Positions 31,847-44,765 are shown, counted from the first letter of the stretch. The stretch is DNA of 64,000 nucleotides from Protula sp. h YS-2021 (GCA_949752745.1 OX457028.1:2540420-2604419), one strand, 5' to 3'. Program-made: numbers and translations. Notes: generated by a model not told the origin, from the letters alone.

Positions 31847-32733
31847 CCCTGATGGGTCTTCTATTTTCTCTGCAGAAGTTAGAGCTCTGCATCTAGCTAT
31901 GCAAATTGTCAAGATTAGCCGCTACAAAAAATTCATATTGTGCGTGGACTCCATGTCAGTGCTTGAGTCACTAGAAAACTTACAGGTATCCAACCCAATA
32001 ATTTTGGACTTGATAGAAAAACACGACGAAGTGGTAAAAGCTGGCAAAGAGATAATATTTTGTTGGGTACCGAGCCACGTTGGAATCCCGGGCAACGAGA
32101 CAGCCGACAAAGGCGCCAAAGAAGCGTTAAACCAAGACTGCTCAGATTTCCTTATACCGTCATCAGATTTTAAGTGCCATATTTCTAGATATGTCAAAAA
32201 TCTATGGCAACAATATTGGGATGAACAAACCAACAATAAGCTATACCAAATTAACCCTGTGGTAGGGCGCAAATTGCTCTCCCTAAATGGCCTTCGCGAC
32301 GATATGGTAATTCACAGATTAAGAATAGGACATTCTTATACTACCCACAAACACCTCTTAAGAGGTGAACCACAACCCGAATGTATAAGTTGTCAGGAAC
32401 GGTATACAGTGAAACACATCTTGATAGATTGTATAGACTTCAATCACATTCGTCCCCGATATTATAGAGTTGATTCCATGAGAGAGCTCTTTGAGAAGGT
32501 AAATTCCAACAAGGTCCTAATTTTTAAAAGAGATTAACATGTATTCCTATGTGTAGACCACCATTAAGTCTATTTTTAGTATATTTTTAGTATATTTAAG
32601 ATTTTTACTTTATAATCATTTTTAATCAATAAAGTATAAATTCGACAAAGTTACCAGGAATGACACAATATGACCTTCAACAGGTTGGCGGTGTCGTTAA
32701 ACCAATCAAATAACTAACTAACTAACTAACTAC
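31847..32733 (+). pseudogene. LINE family A, copy A', right segment
   Basis: Resumes at CCCTGATGGG after B1. RNase H motifs are kept (WVPSHVGIPGNETAD) and the zinc-finger motif is present. A two-base deletion near 32519 shifts the last codons, giving VLIFKRD and a stop at 32537. Hairpin at 32662-32696 (inner stem ACCT/AGGT) and AACT tail. Confidence 0.88.
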
Positions 32734-32736
32734 CTC

Positions 32737-33065
32737 CAGAATGTATTGGTTGTCAAGAACGTTTGACTGTAAAACATATTCTACTCAATTGCGTAGATTT
32801 TCGGAACATTCGTTCACGCTACTACAGTGTGAACTCCATCAAAGACCGTTTTACAAAGATAGCACCAAGGAAAATTATTTCTTTTCTAAAAGAAATACAC
32901 TTGTACAGTTTTAAATTGAATCTAGTTTGTTTTAGATGTATACACTACTTATTTTGTTTATTTTAATTGATTTTAGTTTCAATTGAGTCTTTCTATAGCA
33001 ACAGAACCGACACAATATTACCCTAACTAGTTGCTGGTGTCGTTAAACCATTCAATCAATCATTC
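32737..33065 (+). pseudogene. LINE family B, copy B', right segment
   Basis: Resumes at CAGAATGTATTGG with the ORF2 C-terminus. Three bases fewer before the family stop, so the frame runs on into the 3' region (LYSFKLNLVCF). Hairpin 33008-33042 with a damaged inner stem (CCC against CTAG). TCAA-like tail. Confidence 0.8.
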
Positions 33066-34167
33066 AAGCCTACAGCTGTCTTTGGATCAGCTTTTTCTCG
33101 CTTCCTTGAAAGAGACCCTACCGTAATACCTCCATTTGGAGCAAGAGTTCAGCCTCACCTCGATAATGCTGACATCATCATAGAGTCAATTGCAAAATAC
33201 AGAGTAGCAAAAGTACTACAGTGGAAACTAACCAAACCTGTGGTACTAAAGAACCTTTCGGTCTATGCAAAGGAAACAACTAGCCCTTTTCTATTTCGAT
33301 CAAATTTTGCAGAACTCAAGGAAGAATTTAAAAACTCATTTCGTCTACACAGACGGCTCAAAGCTCGACTACAAATCGGCTGCTTCCGTTGTAAACTGAA
33401 AATAACACCTTGAAAACAAGACTACCAAATGGATCCTCTATTTTCTCAGCCGAAGTTAAAGCTCTACATCTCGCTATCCAGAGAGTGAATATCAGCCGAT
33501 ACAAAAAGTTTATACTATGCGTGGACTCCTGCAATCAATTGAAAACCTACAAATATGAAACCCACTTATCCTTGACCTTTTGGAAAGATATGACGAGGCC
33601 ACCAAAGCTGGCAAAGTCGTAGTGTTCTGCTTGGTTCCAAGTCACGTGGGTATCCGAGGAAACGAGATAGCCGACAAAGCTGCTAAAGAGGCTCTAAATG
33701 GTAATTGTATCGATATGCTCATACCAGCCTCCTATTTTAAATATCACATCACAAGATACACAAAAAGATTGTGGCAAGAAAGATGGAACAAACAAAGAAA
33801 CAACAAGCTTTATTAAGCCAACCCCTTAGTCGAACAAAAGCCCCCGCTACTTAACAGTGTGCGAAATGAAATGGTTTACCATAGAGCCGGAATAGGACAT
33901 ACATATGTCACCCACAAACATCTTTTAAGAGGCGAGTCGGCACCCGACTGTGTCGGGTGTCAGGAACCCTACACCGTTAAACATATCTTAAGAGACTGTA
34001 CCAATTTCCAAGACGCCCGCTCATGTCATTTCAGAGCTGACTCCTTGAGGCAGCTCTTTGATGAAGTAGAACCTAGCACATTTATACAATTTTTAAAAGA
34101 GATCAATCTGTATCAGTATTTCTGGTCGCTTTTTACTTGATGATTTTAGAATATGCACAGTTTATGC
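33066..34167 (+). pseudogene. LINE family D, copy D1, ORF2 C-terminal half
   Basis: Connection domain (VIPPFGARVQPHLDNADIII, KVLQWKLTKPVVLKNLS) and RNase H with many indels: HFVYTDGS is split by a frameshift near 33345, and FSAEVKALHLAI and VPSHVGIRGNEIADKAAKEAL remain in different frames. From 33859 to 34140 the end is open with CVGCQEPYTVKHILRDC. Split by A3 at 34167; its 3' end follows at 35473. Confidence 0.8.
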
Positions 34168-35461
34168 GGCGGTTAAAACTTGCAATGCAGTATTGTATAA
34201 AACTTTACGCCAATAGAAATAACCCTACTCATCAGATTGTTTTCGGATCACATTATGCGGATAGAGGTACCAATGCTATCCCCCCCCCCCCCTTTGGAAC
34301 TAGGATTATACAACACCTGCAAGAAGCAGGTATAATCGCTGAATCTGTTGCAAATTACAAAATACCTAACCAACCCCCTTGGAAGTTAACGAAACCTGTG
34401 GTCTTGAAGACTCTTTCTGAGTCCACAAAAGAACGAACTAACCCGTGTGTATTTCAGTCAAAATTTGCAGAATTAAAGGATAATTATAATGACTACCATT
34501 TCATATATACCGGTGGTTCCAAACTTGAGGACAAGGCTGCAGCAGCTATTGTCACAGAAAATAATACATTCAGAACCAGGCTGCCTGATGGGTCTTCTAT
34601 TTTCTCTGCAGAAGTTAGAGCCCTGCAGCTAGCTATGCAAATTGTCAAGATTAGCCGCTACAAAAAATTCATATTGTGCGTGGACTGCATGTCAGTGCTT
34701 GAGTCACTAGAAAACTTACAGGTATCCAACCCAATAATTTTGGACTTGATAGAAAAACACGACGACGTGGTAAAAGCTGGCAAAGAGATAATATTTTGTT
34801 GGGTACCGAGCCACGTTGGAATCCCGGGCAACGAGGCAGCCGACAAAGGCGCCAAAGAAGCGTTAAACCAAGACTGCTCAGATTTCCTTATACCGTCATC
34901 AGATTTTAAGTGCCATATTTCTAGATATGTCAAAAATCTATGGCAACAATATTGGGATGAACAAACCAACAATAAGCTATACCAAATTAACCCTGTGGTA
35001 AGGCGCAAATTGCCCTCCCTAAATGGCCTTCGCGACGATATGGTAATTCACAGATTAAGAATAGGACATTCTTACACTACTCACAAACACCGCTTAAGAG
35101 GTGAACCACAACCCGAATGTATAAGTTGTCAGGAACGGTATACAGTGAAACACATCTTGATAGATTGTATAGACTTCAATCACATTCGTCCCCGTTATTA
35201 TAGAGTTGATTCCATGAGAGAGCTCTTTGAGAAGGTAAATTCCAACAAGGTCCTAGAATTTTTAAAAGAGATTAACATGTATTCCTATGTGTAGACCACC
35301 ATTAAGTCTATTTTTAGTATATTTTTTAGTATATTAAGACTTTATTTTATAATCATTTTTAATCAATAAAGTATAAATTCGACAAAGTTACCAGAAATGA
35401 CACAATACGACCTGCAACAGGTTGGCGGTGTCGTTAAACCAATCAACTAACTAACTAACTA
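34168..35461 (+). mobile_element. LINE family A, copy A3, 5'-truncated
   Basis: Inserted in copy D1, with duplication ACAGTTTATGC at 34157-34167 and 35462-35472 (nine to eleven bases, because the tail may share the first two). Hairpin 35399-35433 and AACT tail. Confidence 0.9.
34170..35294 (+). pseudogene. LINE-A ORF2 C-terminal part, RNase H Asp lost (copy A3)
   Basis: Frame open from the truncation point to the family stop. The first catalytic RNase H motif reads YTGGS instead of YTDGS, so the aspartate is replaced by glycine; also VDCMSV for VDSMSV. A C run near 34280 adds prolines. The remaining motifs GNEAADKGAKEAL and CISCQERYTVKHILIDC are present. Because RT is absent, the copy is dead in any case. 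Confidence 0.85.
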
Positions 35462-35472
35462 ACAGTTTATGC

Positions 35473-35586
35473 CTTGATTTTAACTCGTAGTATTGTCTTC
35501 TAGTCACTGATTACTGACAAGTTCTGACATAATGTAACCAGCTAACGGTCGGTCATGTCGTTAAACAAATCATATAACTAACTAAC
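35473..35586 (+). mobile_element. LINE family D, copy D1, 3' end
   Basis: 3' untranslated part after the A3 insertion: hairpin 35526-35560 (left arm GACAT, inner stem ACC/GGT) and tail ATAACTAACTAAC. Confidence 0.75.
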
Positions 35587-36966
35587 ATCATATGGGCACT
35601 TGTTCAAAAACCTCTTATCAACCGCTGTATAGCCTCTGCTAACTTGTACCTGGATTTTAGCTGGAAAGCTATTGACGACCTACATGGAAGCGATCATTTT
35701 CCAATTTTAATTTCACAACGACAAGAAAGAGTAAACAAGTGGAATTTTTACAAAGCCGAATGCTAAAATTCCAAAAATTATGTCATCAGTCAATTACACG
35801 AGAACACCTTGAAAGCGATAATGACCCTATTTTACTATTCACCGCTATGATACAATCAATAATAGTAAAGACTATCCCAAAAAATATCCAGATAAATGAT
35901 TCAGTGCCATCGCCCGCAAGACTGTAAAACAAAGTAAGACGCTCATGAGAGGAGTTTGTTTCCAAGCTAAACGGGAAAACGTCATAAAAAAAACGTGGGA
36001 CTTGGTCAGGAAAATATCTGGCAAAGGCTCTCTAGGCCCTGGTAGCCACTTGCAAACGCACAATGCCACTGTAACATGAAGAACGGAAATACCTGACGCC
36101 CTGGGAGAAACATTTGAACATAACTCATCCTTTAAACACTATAGCGAAGACTTTAGACGGTATAAGGCACTTAAAGAACGAAACAACATAAACTTTTACT
36201 CGAACAATAATGAATCCTACAACTGCGATTTCTCACTGAGTGAGCCCCGACAGACCTTAAACAAATCTCACAATTCCACTGCTGGCTGAGATGACATACA
36301 CAGCCAAACCCTTAAACACTTGCCAAATGAAACCATGGAAATACTTTTCGGTCTCCTTAACGAAGCCTGGAAACTTTCCAGAAATATGGAGAGAAGCTAT
36401 TATTATACCAGTGCCAAAACCAAACAAAGACCCTACAAGCCCAAAAAATTACAGACCATTCTCCTTAACAAGTTCACTGTGTAAAACATTTGAACGCATG
36501 ATAGCTGACATACTCACCTGGTGTCTAGAAAGCAATAATTTGTTTGCCGATATACAGAGCGGTTTTAGAAAACAAAGAAATACCCTGGATCGCCTTGTAA
36601 GACTAGAAACGTTTATAAGAGAAGCCTTTATCAATATGTCGTTTCGGTTTTCTTTGACTTGGATAAGGCCTATGACACAGCATGGAAACATGGGGCTGCG
36701 AGGCCGCCTACCTGAATTTATTATAGCCTTTCTAGAAGACCGATGTTTTCGGGTCCGGCTTGGGGCCGTGTTCTAAGACTACTTCGAAAAAGAGGAAGGT
36801 TTCCACCAGGGATCCATCCTTTCCGTTCTTCTGTTACTGATAAAAATAAATAGCATCCGACATAACATAAAACAGGGGATAGACAGCTCACTCTTTGTTG
36901 AGGATTTCGCAATACCTTGCAGAGGCAACAACATGAACCTAATGCAGCGACGCTTGCAGTAGAACA
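35587..36966 (+). pseudogene. LINE family D, copy D2, endonuclease end to RT
   Basis: Remnants of the endonuclease end (GSDHFPILIS with frameshifts near 35690), the linker (LCHQSITREHLESDNDPILLF), and RT (FPEIWREAIIIPVPKPNKDP, NYRPFSLTSSLCKTFERM, SGFRKQRNTLDRLVRLETF). A deletion joins 'DLDKAYDTAWKHG' to 'LRGRLPEF'. The catalytic box reads FVEDFAI, so one aspartate is lost. Several stops. Adjoins family C sequence at about 36967. Confidence 0.75.
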
Positions 36967-37535
36967 TGCTCACCGCAAAGTTTCGAAGATGCCATCTTGG
37001 ATTTTAAACATACCAACATTTTTGACAAATTTGGATAATGATAGGAAATCAGAGACTGATCCTTGGGTTTTTAAAAGCAAGTTTTTGGAAATTAAATTAT
37101 CTTTCAAAGATTATACGCAAATATACACTGATGGATCAAAATTGGACGAAAAAGCAGGTGCTGCAGTTGTTACAGACAGTCATACTTTTAAAAAGAGACT
37201 ACCAGATTATTCATCGATATTCACGGCAGAAGTTCGTGCAGTGCATATGGCCTTTTTGTACATCAAGATTAGTCAAAAGACAAAATTTATAATATTTATG
37301 GATTCCAAATCTGTTATTGATGCAATGAAAAGTCGTGACACTGACAACCCAATTATACAGATGCTTTTAGAAATGTATTTGCGAATAAATAAATATATTA
37401 TGTGTTGGATGCCTAGTCATATTGGTTTAAAGGGCAATGAAAAGGCTGACAAAGCAGCCAAAGAAGCGTTAGAGTTACCTATAACACCATTCTTGATTCC
37501 TTTCTCGGATTTTAAACCAAATATAAATTTCTATA
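36967..37535 (+). pseudogene. LINE family C, copy C3, left segment (RNase H)
   Basis: Connection and RNase H with YTDGSKLDEKAGAAVV, FTAEVRAVHMAFL, FMDSKSV and WMPSHIGLKGNEKADKAAKEAL in one open frame. Interrupted at TA (37534-37535) by the pogo-like MITE. Confidence 0.85.
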
Positions 37536-38357
37536 CAGGGGCCCCTCGTTAATTCGTACTCCTCGGGACCAAGGCAAAAATACGAATTAACCGAGGGTAC
37601 CAATTAACGGGGGGTCAAATTCTCGAATGGACAAAAACAACAATGAACCTTCAAACCTTGCGCGCTTTCGAGCAGGCTCAAATTGGCTGGTTTCAACACC
37701 ATTGATTATTTTATCCTTATACTCTATCCATGAATGAAGTGTATTTTTAGTTACCCCATACTCATTATTTCAGTTCTGGTTTTTGAGCCATTCGTTATTT
37801 GTTTTAACACTTTGAACTTAAGGTTCAGTGTGTAAATTGTGTTTTCGTTTTGATGCCATTTTGCAAGTTGAAATGCTTGATCACTGTTCACAATTTATAT
37901 ACACGCTCCGGAGCGCGAAGTGTCCACAGAAGACAAAACGTCATCTTAAGCTGCTGCATAGTACGTGACAGACGATGCTCCGGATTTGTGGCCAGGGAAA
38001 AGGCTGTGCACACTAAGACACTGGGTGTATTGAGAAGACGATGTCAGTCATAGTCCCTAAACCCCCATCATTACTGCCGCACAATGCGCATTATGCAACC
38101 CCTTCATCTCGCTACACATGATACCTGAGTAACGTGTTGTTTTAACTGTGTGGCATGCCTAATCTGTATGGCTCTGCATTGATAAAAGACCGGAATAGAA
38201 ACAAATTGAGGGTAAATTTTGGGACAAATTATCCGAGTCCTCGTTAATTCGTACTTTTACACAGAAGTGAATGGGTCCCAAAATCGGGACCAGCGAAACT
38301 GGTACGAATTAGCCGAGGGACCGAATTAACCGAGGACGAATTAACGAGGGACCCCTG
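37536..38357. mobile_element. Pogo/Tigger-like non-autonomous DNA transposon (MITE)
   Basis: 822 bp with inverted ends CAGGGGCCCCTCGTTAATTC and the reverse complement CAGGGGTCCCTCGTTAATTC, and TA duplicated on both sides (37534-37535, 38358-38359). The uninterrupted target is seen at 22433 in copy C2. Subterminal repeats of the type CCTCGGTTAATTCG lie near both ends. No transposase frame. CAG...CTG ends with TA duplication fit the Tc1/mariner superfamily, pogo group. Confidence 0.88.
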
Positions 38358-38601
38358 TATAAGAAAGTGTTGGCAAGAAGAATGGGATAACGCAGTCAAT
38401 AATAAATTACATAGGATTCAACCGCTGGTCGGTAAACAACAGAGCTATTTGGAAAATGTTAAAACTGATAGCATTATTAGTAGAGCAAGAATTGGGCATA
38501 GATATATTACACACAGTTATTTACTAAAAGGAGAAGAAGCACCAGTATGTATAAGATGTCAGGAACCTTTGACAGTGAAACATATTTTACTCGACTGTAT
38601 T
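38358..38601 (+). pseudogene. LINE family C, copy C3, middle segment
   Basis: ORF2 end from RKCWQEEWDNAVNNKL to CIRCQEPLTVKHILLDC, open frame. Stops at CTCGACTGTATT (38590-38601), the left target duplication of the SINE; resumes at 45062. Confidence 0.85.
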
Positions 38602-38609
38602 CCCCTTGT

Positions 38610-39541
38610 TAAAGACGTTAAACTGCCTGGGTCCGTCCCTTTATCTCTAAAGGAGCCCCTTGACCAAATGGGGGGCCGGAGTCGATATTCCGACCCCCCT
38701 CGGGGTACCAGTCTTTCTGGGTTTACCCCAGTTCTACTGGTATCTCGCCCCCTCCCCCATAACCTGTCAATAGTCTAAACTATAGCCAAGCCAACCTTGA
38801 ATTATCATACCTTGACAGTAATATAAACCTATCCCCCCACCTTTCCATCAAACTAGCAAACTATTGCCATCACTCACCTCCGATGTCAAATAAATAATAA
38901 CAATAAACTTCCTTTTTTATCAGTTACCTACCTCTTTCAAAATATTTAATCCTCTACTAAAAATACCATAAATACCAATAATAACACAAGACAACTAACT
39001 AAGCAATTAACTAAACCTTCAATCTGGGATTTTCCCAAACCATACTTACAAATTAAAACTATTTCCTTGCATTTACCTTATCAGACCGTTCCCACGTTCA
39101 TCGCATAAAAGCGTGGCAATCTGTTGTGCGTTTGCCCAGATCAAATTCAGTCTCAGGGGTCTTCTTCGCTGAAAGCACTCCTGCCCCCCAAAACGCACTT
39201 TGCCGTGGATTGCACCCCTTATGGGATGGAGACCGGTGACCTGGTTGTTGAGGTTACCAGATTCTAGGCAATACAGGGCCTGGTGACCAATACACAGCTT
39301 TGGCCCTACTCTTCAACCCAAGAAGGGTGGTCGTGTTGGCCCGTCACGATCATTAACGGCTGGTCGTTCAGGTTAACCATACTGCGGCTAATGGGCTAAT
39401 CAAACGGCGTAGGATGGAGAATACCGCCACGCCTAGTAGAGTATATCTGGTGACCTAGCCCCGTGCGGAATTCCCGCTGCCAAAAGGTCGGTCAAAGTAG
39501 GGCCGGGGGCCGGCGGACCTGACGAAACTGAATAATTAACT
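38610..39541 (+). promoter_or_regulatory. 5' untranslated region of LINE B2
   Basis: 932 bases, similar to B1 in the first 150 and last 470 bases. The middle (38760-39085) is different and lacks the hairpin seen in B1. The ORF1 ATG at 39542 is the counterpart of 26558. Confidence 0.6.
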
Positions 39542-40996
39542 ATGGAAAATTATAAAAATGCAACCAAAACGCCGCAAAAGCGGCCTCACATTGAAATAGA
39601 GTCGCCTCCGACGGTCTTTCCGGAGTTCATAATTGTTTCGAGCCTGAACGGACCACTAAAACTCTCGCCTTTCGCGATTGAGAAACAGTTGACAGTTATC
39701 GTTGGTTCAAATTACACAGTCAAACGCATGCGATCCAGGGACTTGTTGGTTCGAGTAGTAACAGCCAAACAGAGAAACATTCTCTGCAACACTACCCAAT
39801 TTGTCGGTTACACAGTAAAATGCGCACCACACAAAAACCTAAACGTATCGAAATGCGTAGTGGCAGACGCAGAGCTGATGTACTGTTCCGAGGATGAGAT
39901 GGTCGAAGGACTCACAGACCAAGGTGTCAAAGCAGTGAGAGCTATGGGAAAAAGAGGAACCTATATGCTCACCTTTCAAAGGTCCTCGCTGCCACAAAAA
40001 ATAAAAGTCGGTCATCTGAGCCTGGAAGTGAAGGCATATATCCCAAACCCGTTGCGGTATTACAACTGCCAGCGATATGGACACAGCAGCAGTACCTGTA
40101 AACAACAACCCACCTGCTCAAGATGCGCCGAAAAAGGCCACCCGACAAGCAACTGTAAGTCCCAAGAGGAAAAATGTGCTAACTGCCAAGGTGCCCATGC
40201 GGCCTCCTCAAGAAACTGCCCAAAGTGGATACATGAGAAAAAAGTCCAACAGGTAAAAGCAGAAAGGGGTGTCACGTACACGGAGGCTCGCCAAATTGTA
40301 GAGGGAGAAGGCTCGCGAAATTACGCTACTGCCGTGAAAACAAGCCGCAGAACAGTCAACACGGGTTGTCAAACTACCATCTCTTGGGTTGGTGACTTGC
40401 AGCGCTTCTTGTCATAGCCCAAAAAACCGACAAGTCCACCATCTAAACCGGCAAAACCAACAACTTCTACACAAACAACAAGCTCGCCTAAAACCCCATC
40501 GCCGAGCACGAGACCAAAAACCTACACAAGCCCCTCCTCACCGCTAGATAACGGCACGAGGAAGAGGCTCAAAGACAAGGCTGACAAAGTTAAAAAAAGA
40601 ATACAACATGCATTGAAAGATGCAAAATACGGACATCATATTGAAACAGACGACGCGGTTGTCGCATGCTCACCGCCACAGCCTCCATCGAAAAAGGCCA
40701 CAACTGATGAGAGGAAGTCGTCGCCCCAGACATCACCACTTCAGTCAAAAGCAACACGTGCTCGGCAGGCAAGGGAGAAGTACCAGAGCCATCCAAATTT
40801 CCCTCTAAATTTTGAGTTTACGGGAAACCGATACTCGGTACTTGAGGATGCGGACGAAAGGGGTAACCCAACCAAGACCCCCGAAAAGCAACCATCCACT
40901 TCCCCCAAAAAACTAAAAGAGACCGAACAAGACAAAGTGGCAACAAAAACACTCCTGAGACAACCTAAAGTGACAATACAAAGGCCTAGGGCTTAA
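39542..40996 (+). pseudogene. LINE-B ORF1 with one internal stop (copy B2)
   Basis: One continuous frame of 484 codons apart from a TAG at 40415-40417, where B1 has CAG. RRM-like N-terminus (FIIVSSLNGPLKLSPFAIEK), then zinc knuckles; the first has lost its first cysteine (YYNCQRYGHSSSTC), and the other two are intact (CSRCAEKGHPTSNC, CANCQGAHAASSRNC). C-terminus with NRYSVLEDADERG. Stop TAA at 40994-40996, ten bases before the ORF2 ATG, unlike the single base in B1. Confidence 0.88.
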
Positions 40997-41006
40997 AGCA
41001 AGTAAA

Positions 41007-44000
41007 ATGGCAATAGTTCACTGGAACATAAGAGGTTTTTGGATCAACCAGATCGATCTTTTGACTCTCAGTCAACAGTACAACCCATGTATACTTTGCC
41101 TCCAAGAAACATACGGCATCGACTCACACCCCACCCCAAATTTATCAGGTTATAAAGCCTACAACACAAATTCAAATAATGTTCACGCCTCTGGTGGAGT
41201 ATCTACTCTAATCCGTAATGACATTATCCAAAGTGAGCTCATATTAAACACCAATCTACAAGCAACTGCGGTTCGTGTTACGATCAAGAAAACTTTTTCT
41301 GTTTGCAACATATACCTACCACCACCCTCCAAACCCCAACCAGAAGAACTTAACGACTTGATTAACCAAATACCAAAACCTATTCTATTTTTAGGCGACT
41401 TCAATGCACATAGCGACCTATGGGGCAATACAAATACCGACCACAAAGGTAAACTAATTGAAAACCTACTAAATTCATACATTCTCTCACTTTACAACGA
41501 TAAATCTCCTACATACCTACATCCTGGCACTGGTTCAAAAACCTCAATCGACCTTACAATGGCATCTAGTAATTTGTTTTTAGATTTTAAATGGGAAGTC
41601 TTGGACGACACTTATGGCAGCGACCACTTCCCCATTTTATTAAAACCACTAGATCCACACCAACAAAAAGGATTACCAAAGTGGAAATTCCACAAAGCAG
41701 ATTGGTCACTGCTCCAGGAACTCTGCAAAAAGGCCATTAAAATCAACCAGTTTACACACGACGACGACCCGATTTTATTTTTTACGGCTCTAATCCAGGC
41801 AATCATGGAAAAAACCATACCTAAAACTTCCGGAAATCCTAAAAAACAACAAAAGCCTTGGTTTAACGACGATTGCAAAAAAGCAATAGCCATGCGGAAA
41901 ACAGCTCTGCGCCAATTCTACATCAGCCCGGACAATAGTACCAAACTTGAATACAAAAGGCTACGTGCCGAAGCACGCAGAACCATCAAAACAAGCAAAA
42001 AGCAAACCTGGGCGGAATATATCTCCAAATTGAACAAAAACAATTCAACCAAAAAAGTATGGGAGATAATTCGAAAAATATCTGGTAAAAACATCTCAAA
42101 ACCCATAAACCACCTCACTACAAACAACCAAACTATGACAAAACCCGACAAAATAGCAAATACCTTTGGTAGAACCTTTCAGTTCAATTCTTCATCTGAA
42201 AATTACTCTCTTGCGTTCCGTCAAATAAAAGAAATTAAAGAACAAATACTAATAGACTTCACCTCAAATAATTTGGAACAGTATAATAGCACCTTTACCT
42301 CAGCGGAATTAAAAGACGCTATACGCAACTCACATGACACAGCGGCCGGACCAGACGACCTGCACTACCAGGTTCTAAAACACCTACCTGAGGAAACTCT
42401 TGAAGTCCTCTTAGAACTACTCAACCAAGTCTGGACCACAGGACACTTTCCTGAAATATGGAAAGAAGCCACTATCATACCAATCCCAAAACCTAATAAG
42501 GATTCTACTAATCCCCAAAATTACCGCCCAATATCCCTGACAAGTTCATTGTGCAAAACACTAGAGCGAATGATAGCCGCAAGACTAATTTGGTATCTAG
42601 AGAAAAACCATCTGCTTACTGACACCCAAAGCGGCTTTAGAAAAGAAAGAAGTACCATAGATCACCTGGTTAGACTCGAATCATTTATAAGAGAAGGTTT
42701 TATCAATAACGAACATGTCGTCACTGTTTTCTTCGATTTAGAAAAAGCCTACGACACGGCTTGGAAACACGGGGTCATGCAAGATCTCTACGACCTTGGT
42801 GTACGAGGTCACCTTACTCAATTCATTCAAGCGTTTTTAAATGACTGGCGGTTTAAAGTCCGTCTCGGTTCCATTTTTTTCGGATTATTTTGAGAAAGAA
42901 GAGGGCTATCCTCAAGGCTGTATTCTATCAATTCTGTTATTTCTAATCAAAATCAATAGTATCAAAGGCGCAACTAAACAGGGAATAGACAGCTCACTGT
43001 TTGTAGACGACTTTGCAATGTCTGCTAGAGGCAAGAATATGAATCTTATCGAGCGTCGCCTCCAGCAAAATATAAACGCGCTTCAAAAATTGGCTGACGA
43101 AAATTGTTTCAAGTTTTCGCAAACTAAAACAGTTTGTATGCACTTTTACAACAAGCGAAAGCCACACGACGATCCCATTTTATACTTATCAAACACTCAG
43201 ATACCTGTAGTAAAGGAAAACAAATTCCTTGGTCTAATTCTGGACTCGAAGCTAAATTTTATTCCCCACATAAAAGACGTGAAGAGGAAATGTCAAAAGG
43301 CACTCAATCTGCTTAGAGTCGTCTCCGCTCAAGACTGGGGAGCAGATACCAGTACTAAATTAAAACTGTATAGATCATTAATAAGATCTAGAATAGATTA
43401 TGGTAGCATCGTCTACGGATCAGCCAGGCCTTCGTACTTGAAGATGTTGAACCCAATACAAAATCAAGGCCTTCGCCTCTGCCTTAACGCCTTCAGAACG
43501 TCACCTGCGGAAAGCCTTCAGGTTGAATCAAATGAACAACCACTAGATATCCAACGAATCAAACTTTCAGTGCAATACGCAGTTAAACTAAAGAAAACCC
43601 CACCCATAAGGCAGTGTTCGAAAATGACCATTCAGAAATCTTAAGCACACGCCCTAGGGTTATCGTACCCTTTGGCACTAGAATCCGGAACCACCTTAAT
43701 AATGCTGGAATCAAAGTTGAACAAATTACAAACTTGAAAGTTTCAAAATACCCAACATTTAAAATACAAAGGCCAACCATAAGCAAAACTCTGACAAACT
43801 TTTCCAAAGACACAACAAATGCTGAAGAATTCAAAGTTAGGTTTGCTGAGATAAAGGAAACCTACTCTCACCATTATTTCATATACACAGACGGATCTAA
43901 GCTCGATAACCAAGTTGCTGCCTCAATAGTTACAAAATCAAATACCCTCAAAACAAGATTACCAAACGGCTTGTCCATCTTTTCCGCGGAGGTTCGGGCA

Positions 44001-44671
44001 CTCCAACTAGCCATGGAAATTATCAAGATTAGTAGGTACAAAAAATTTGTTATCTGTGTCGATTCCTTATCGGTCTTACAGTCACTAGAAAATCTGCAAG
44101 TGTCGAACACAATGATTCTAGACCTAATAGAACGTTACGAAAGGGCAGTCAAACAAGACAAATCCCTAGTATTTTGCTGGGTGCCAAGCCACGTGGGCAT
44201 ACCGGGTAATGAAGCTGCGGACCATGCAGCAAAAGAGGCGCTAAACTACAACATATCCGACCTTCTTATACCATACTCCGATTTTAAACCCCATATTACA
44301 AGTTATGTAAAAAACCTTTGGCAACAAAAATGGAACGAACAAAGAAATAACAAACCTTTCAAATCCAACCAACAGTTGGACAAAAACACCTAGCTCTTGG
44401 CAGTATTCGCGGCACAACGGTTATGCATAGAGTTCGAATCGGGCACACATACATCACCCACGGATATCTTTTGAGAGGCGATGCTCCTCCACAATGTATT
44501 GGTTGTCAAGAACGTTTGACTGCAAAACATATTCTACTCAACTGCGTAGATTTTCAGAACATTCGTTCATGCTACTACAGTGTGAATTCCATGAAAGACC
44601 TTTTTACAAAGGTAGCACCAAGCAAAATTATTTCTTTTCTGAAAGAAATACACTTGTACAGCAAGATTTAA
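41007..44671 (+). pseudogene. LINE-B ORF2 with three frameshifts (copy B2)
   Basis: Endonuclease (HWNIRGFW, GDFNAHSDLWGN, SDHFPILL) and RT are open to about 42880. There one extra T in a T run shifts the frame, with a stop at 42891-42893. RT continues with FVDDFAMSARG (near 43005). A 10-base deletion near 43590 shifts again; RNase H (YTDGSKLDNQ, GNEAADHAAKEAL) is open to 44393. A one-base deletion at about 44353, identical to that in B0, gives the third shift, and the end runs 44423-44671. Confidence 0.9.
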
Positions 44672-44765
44672 ATTGAATTTAGTTGATTTTAGATGTATAC
44701 ATTACTTGTTTTGTCTATTTTAATTGATTTTAATTTCAACCGAGTCTTCCTATAGCAACAGAACT

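Noticed and set aside
77..35008. Recurring minus-strand frame opposite RNase H (at 77-427, 13236-13595, 19773-20087, 31922-32272, 34658-35008)
   Set aside because: It is the shadow of the conserved family A coding strand. It recurs only because the LINE copies recur.
37850..38053. 67-codon frame inside the pogo-like MITE
   Set aside because: No transposase or DNA-binding similarity that I can see; its length is expected by chance.
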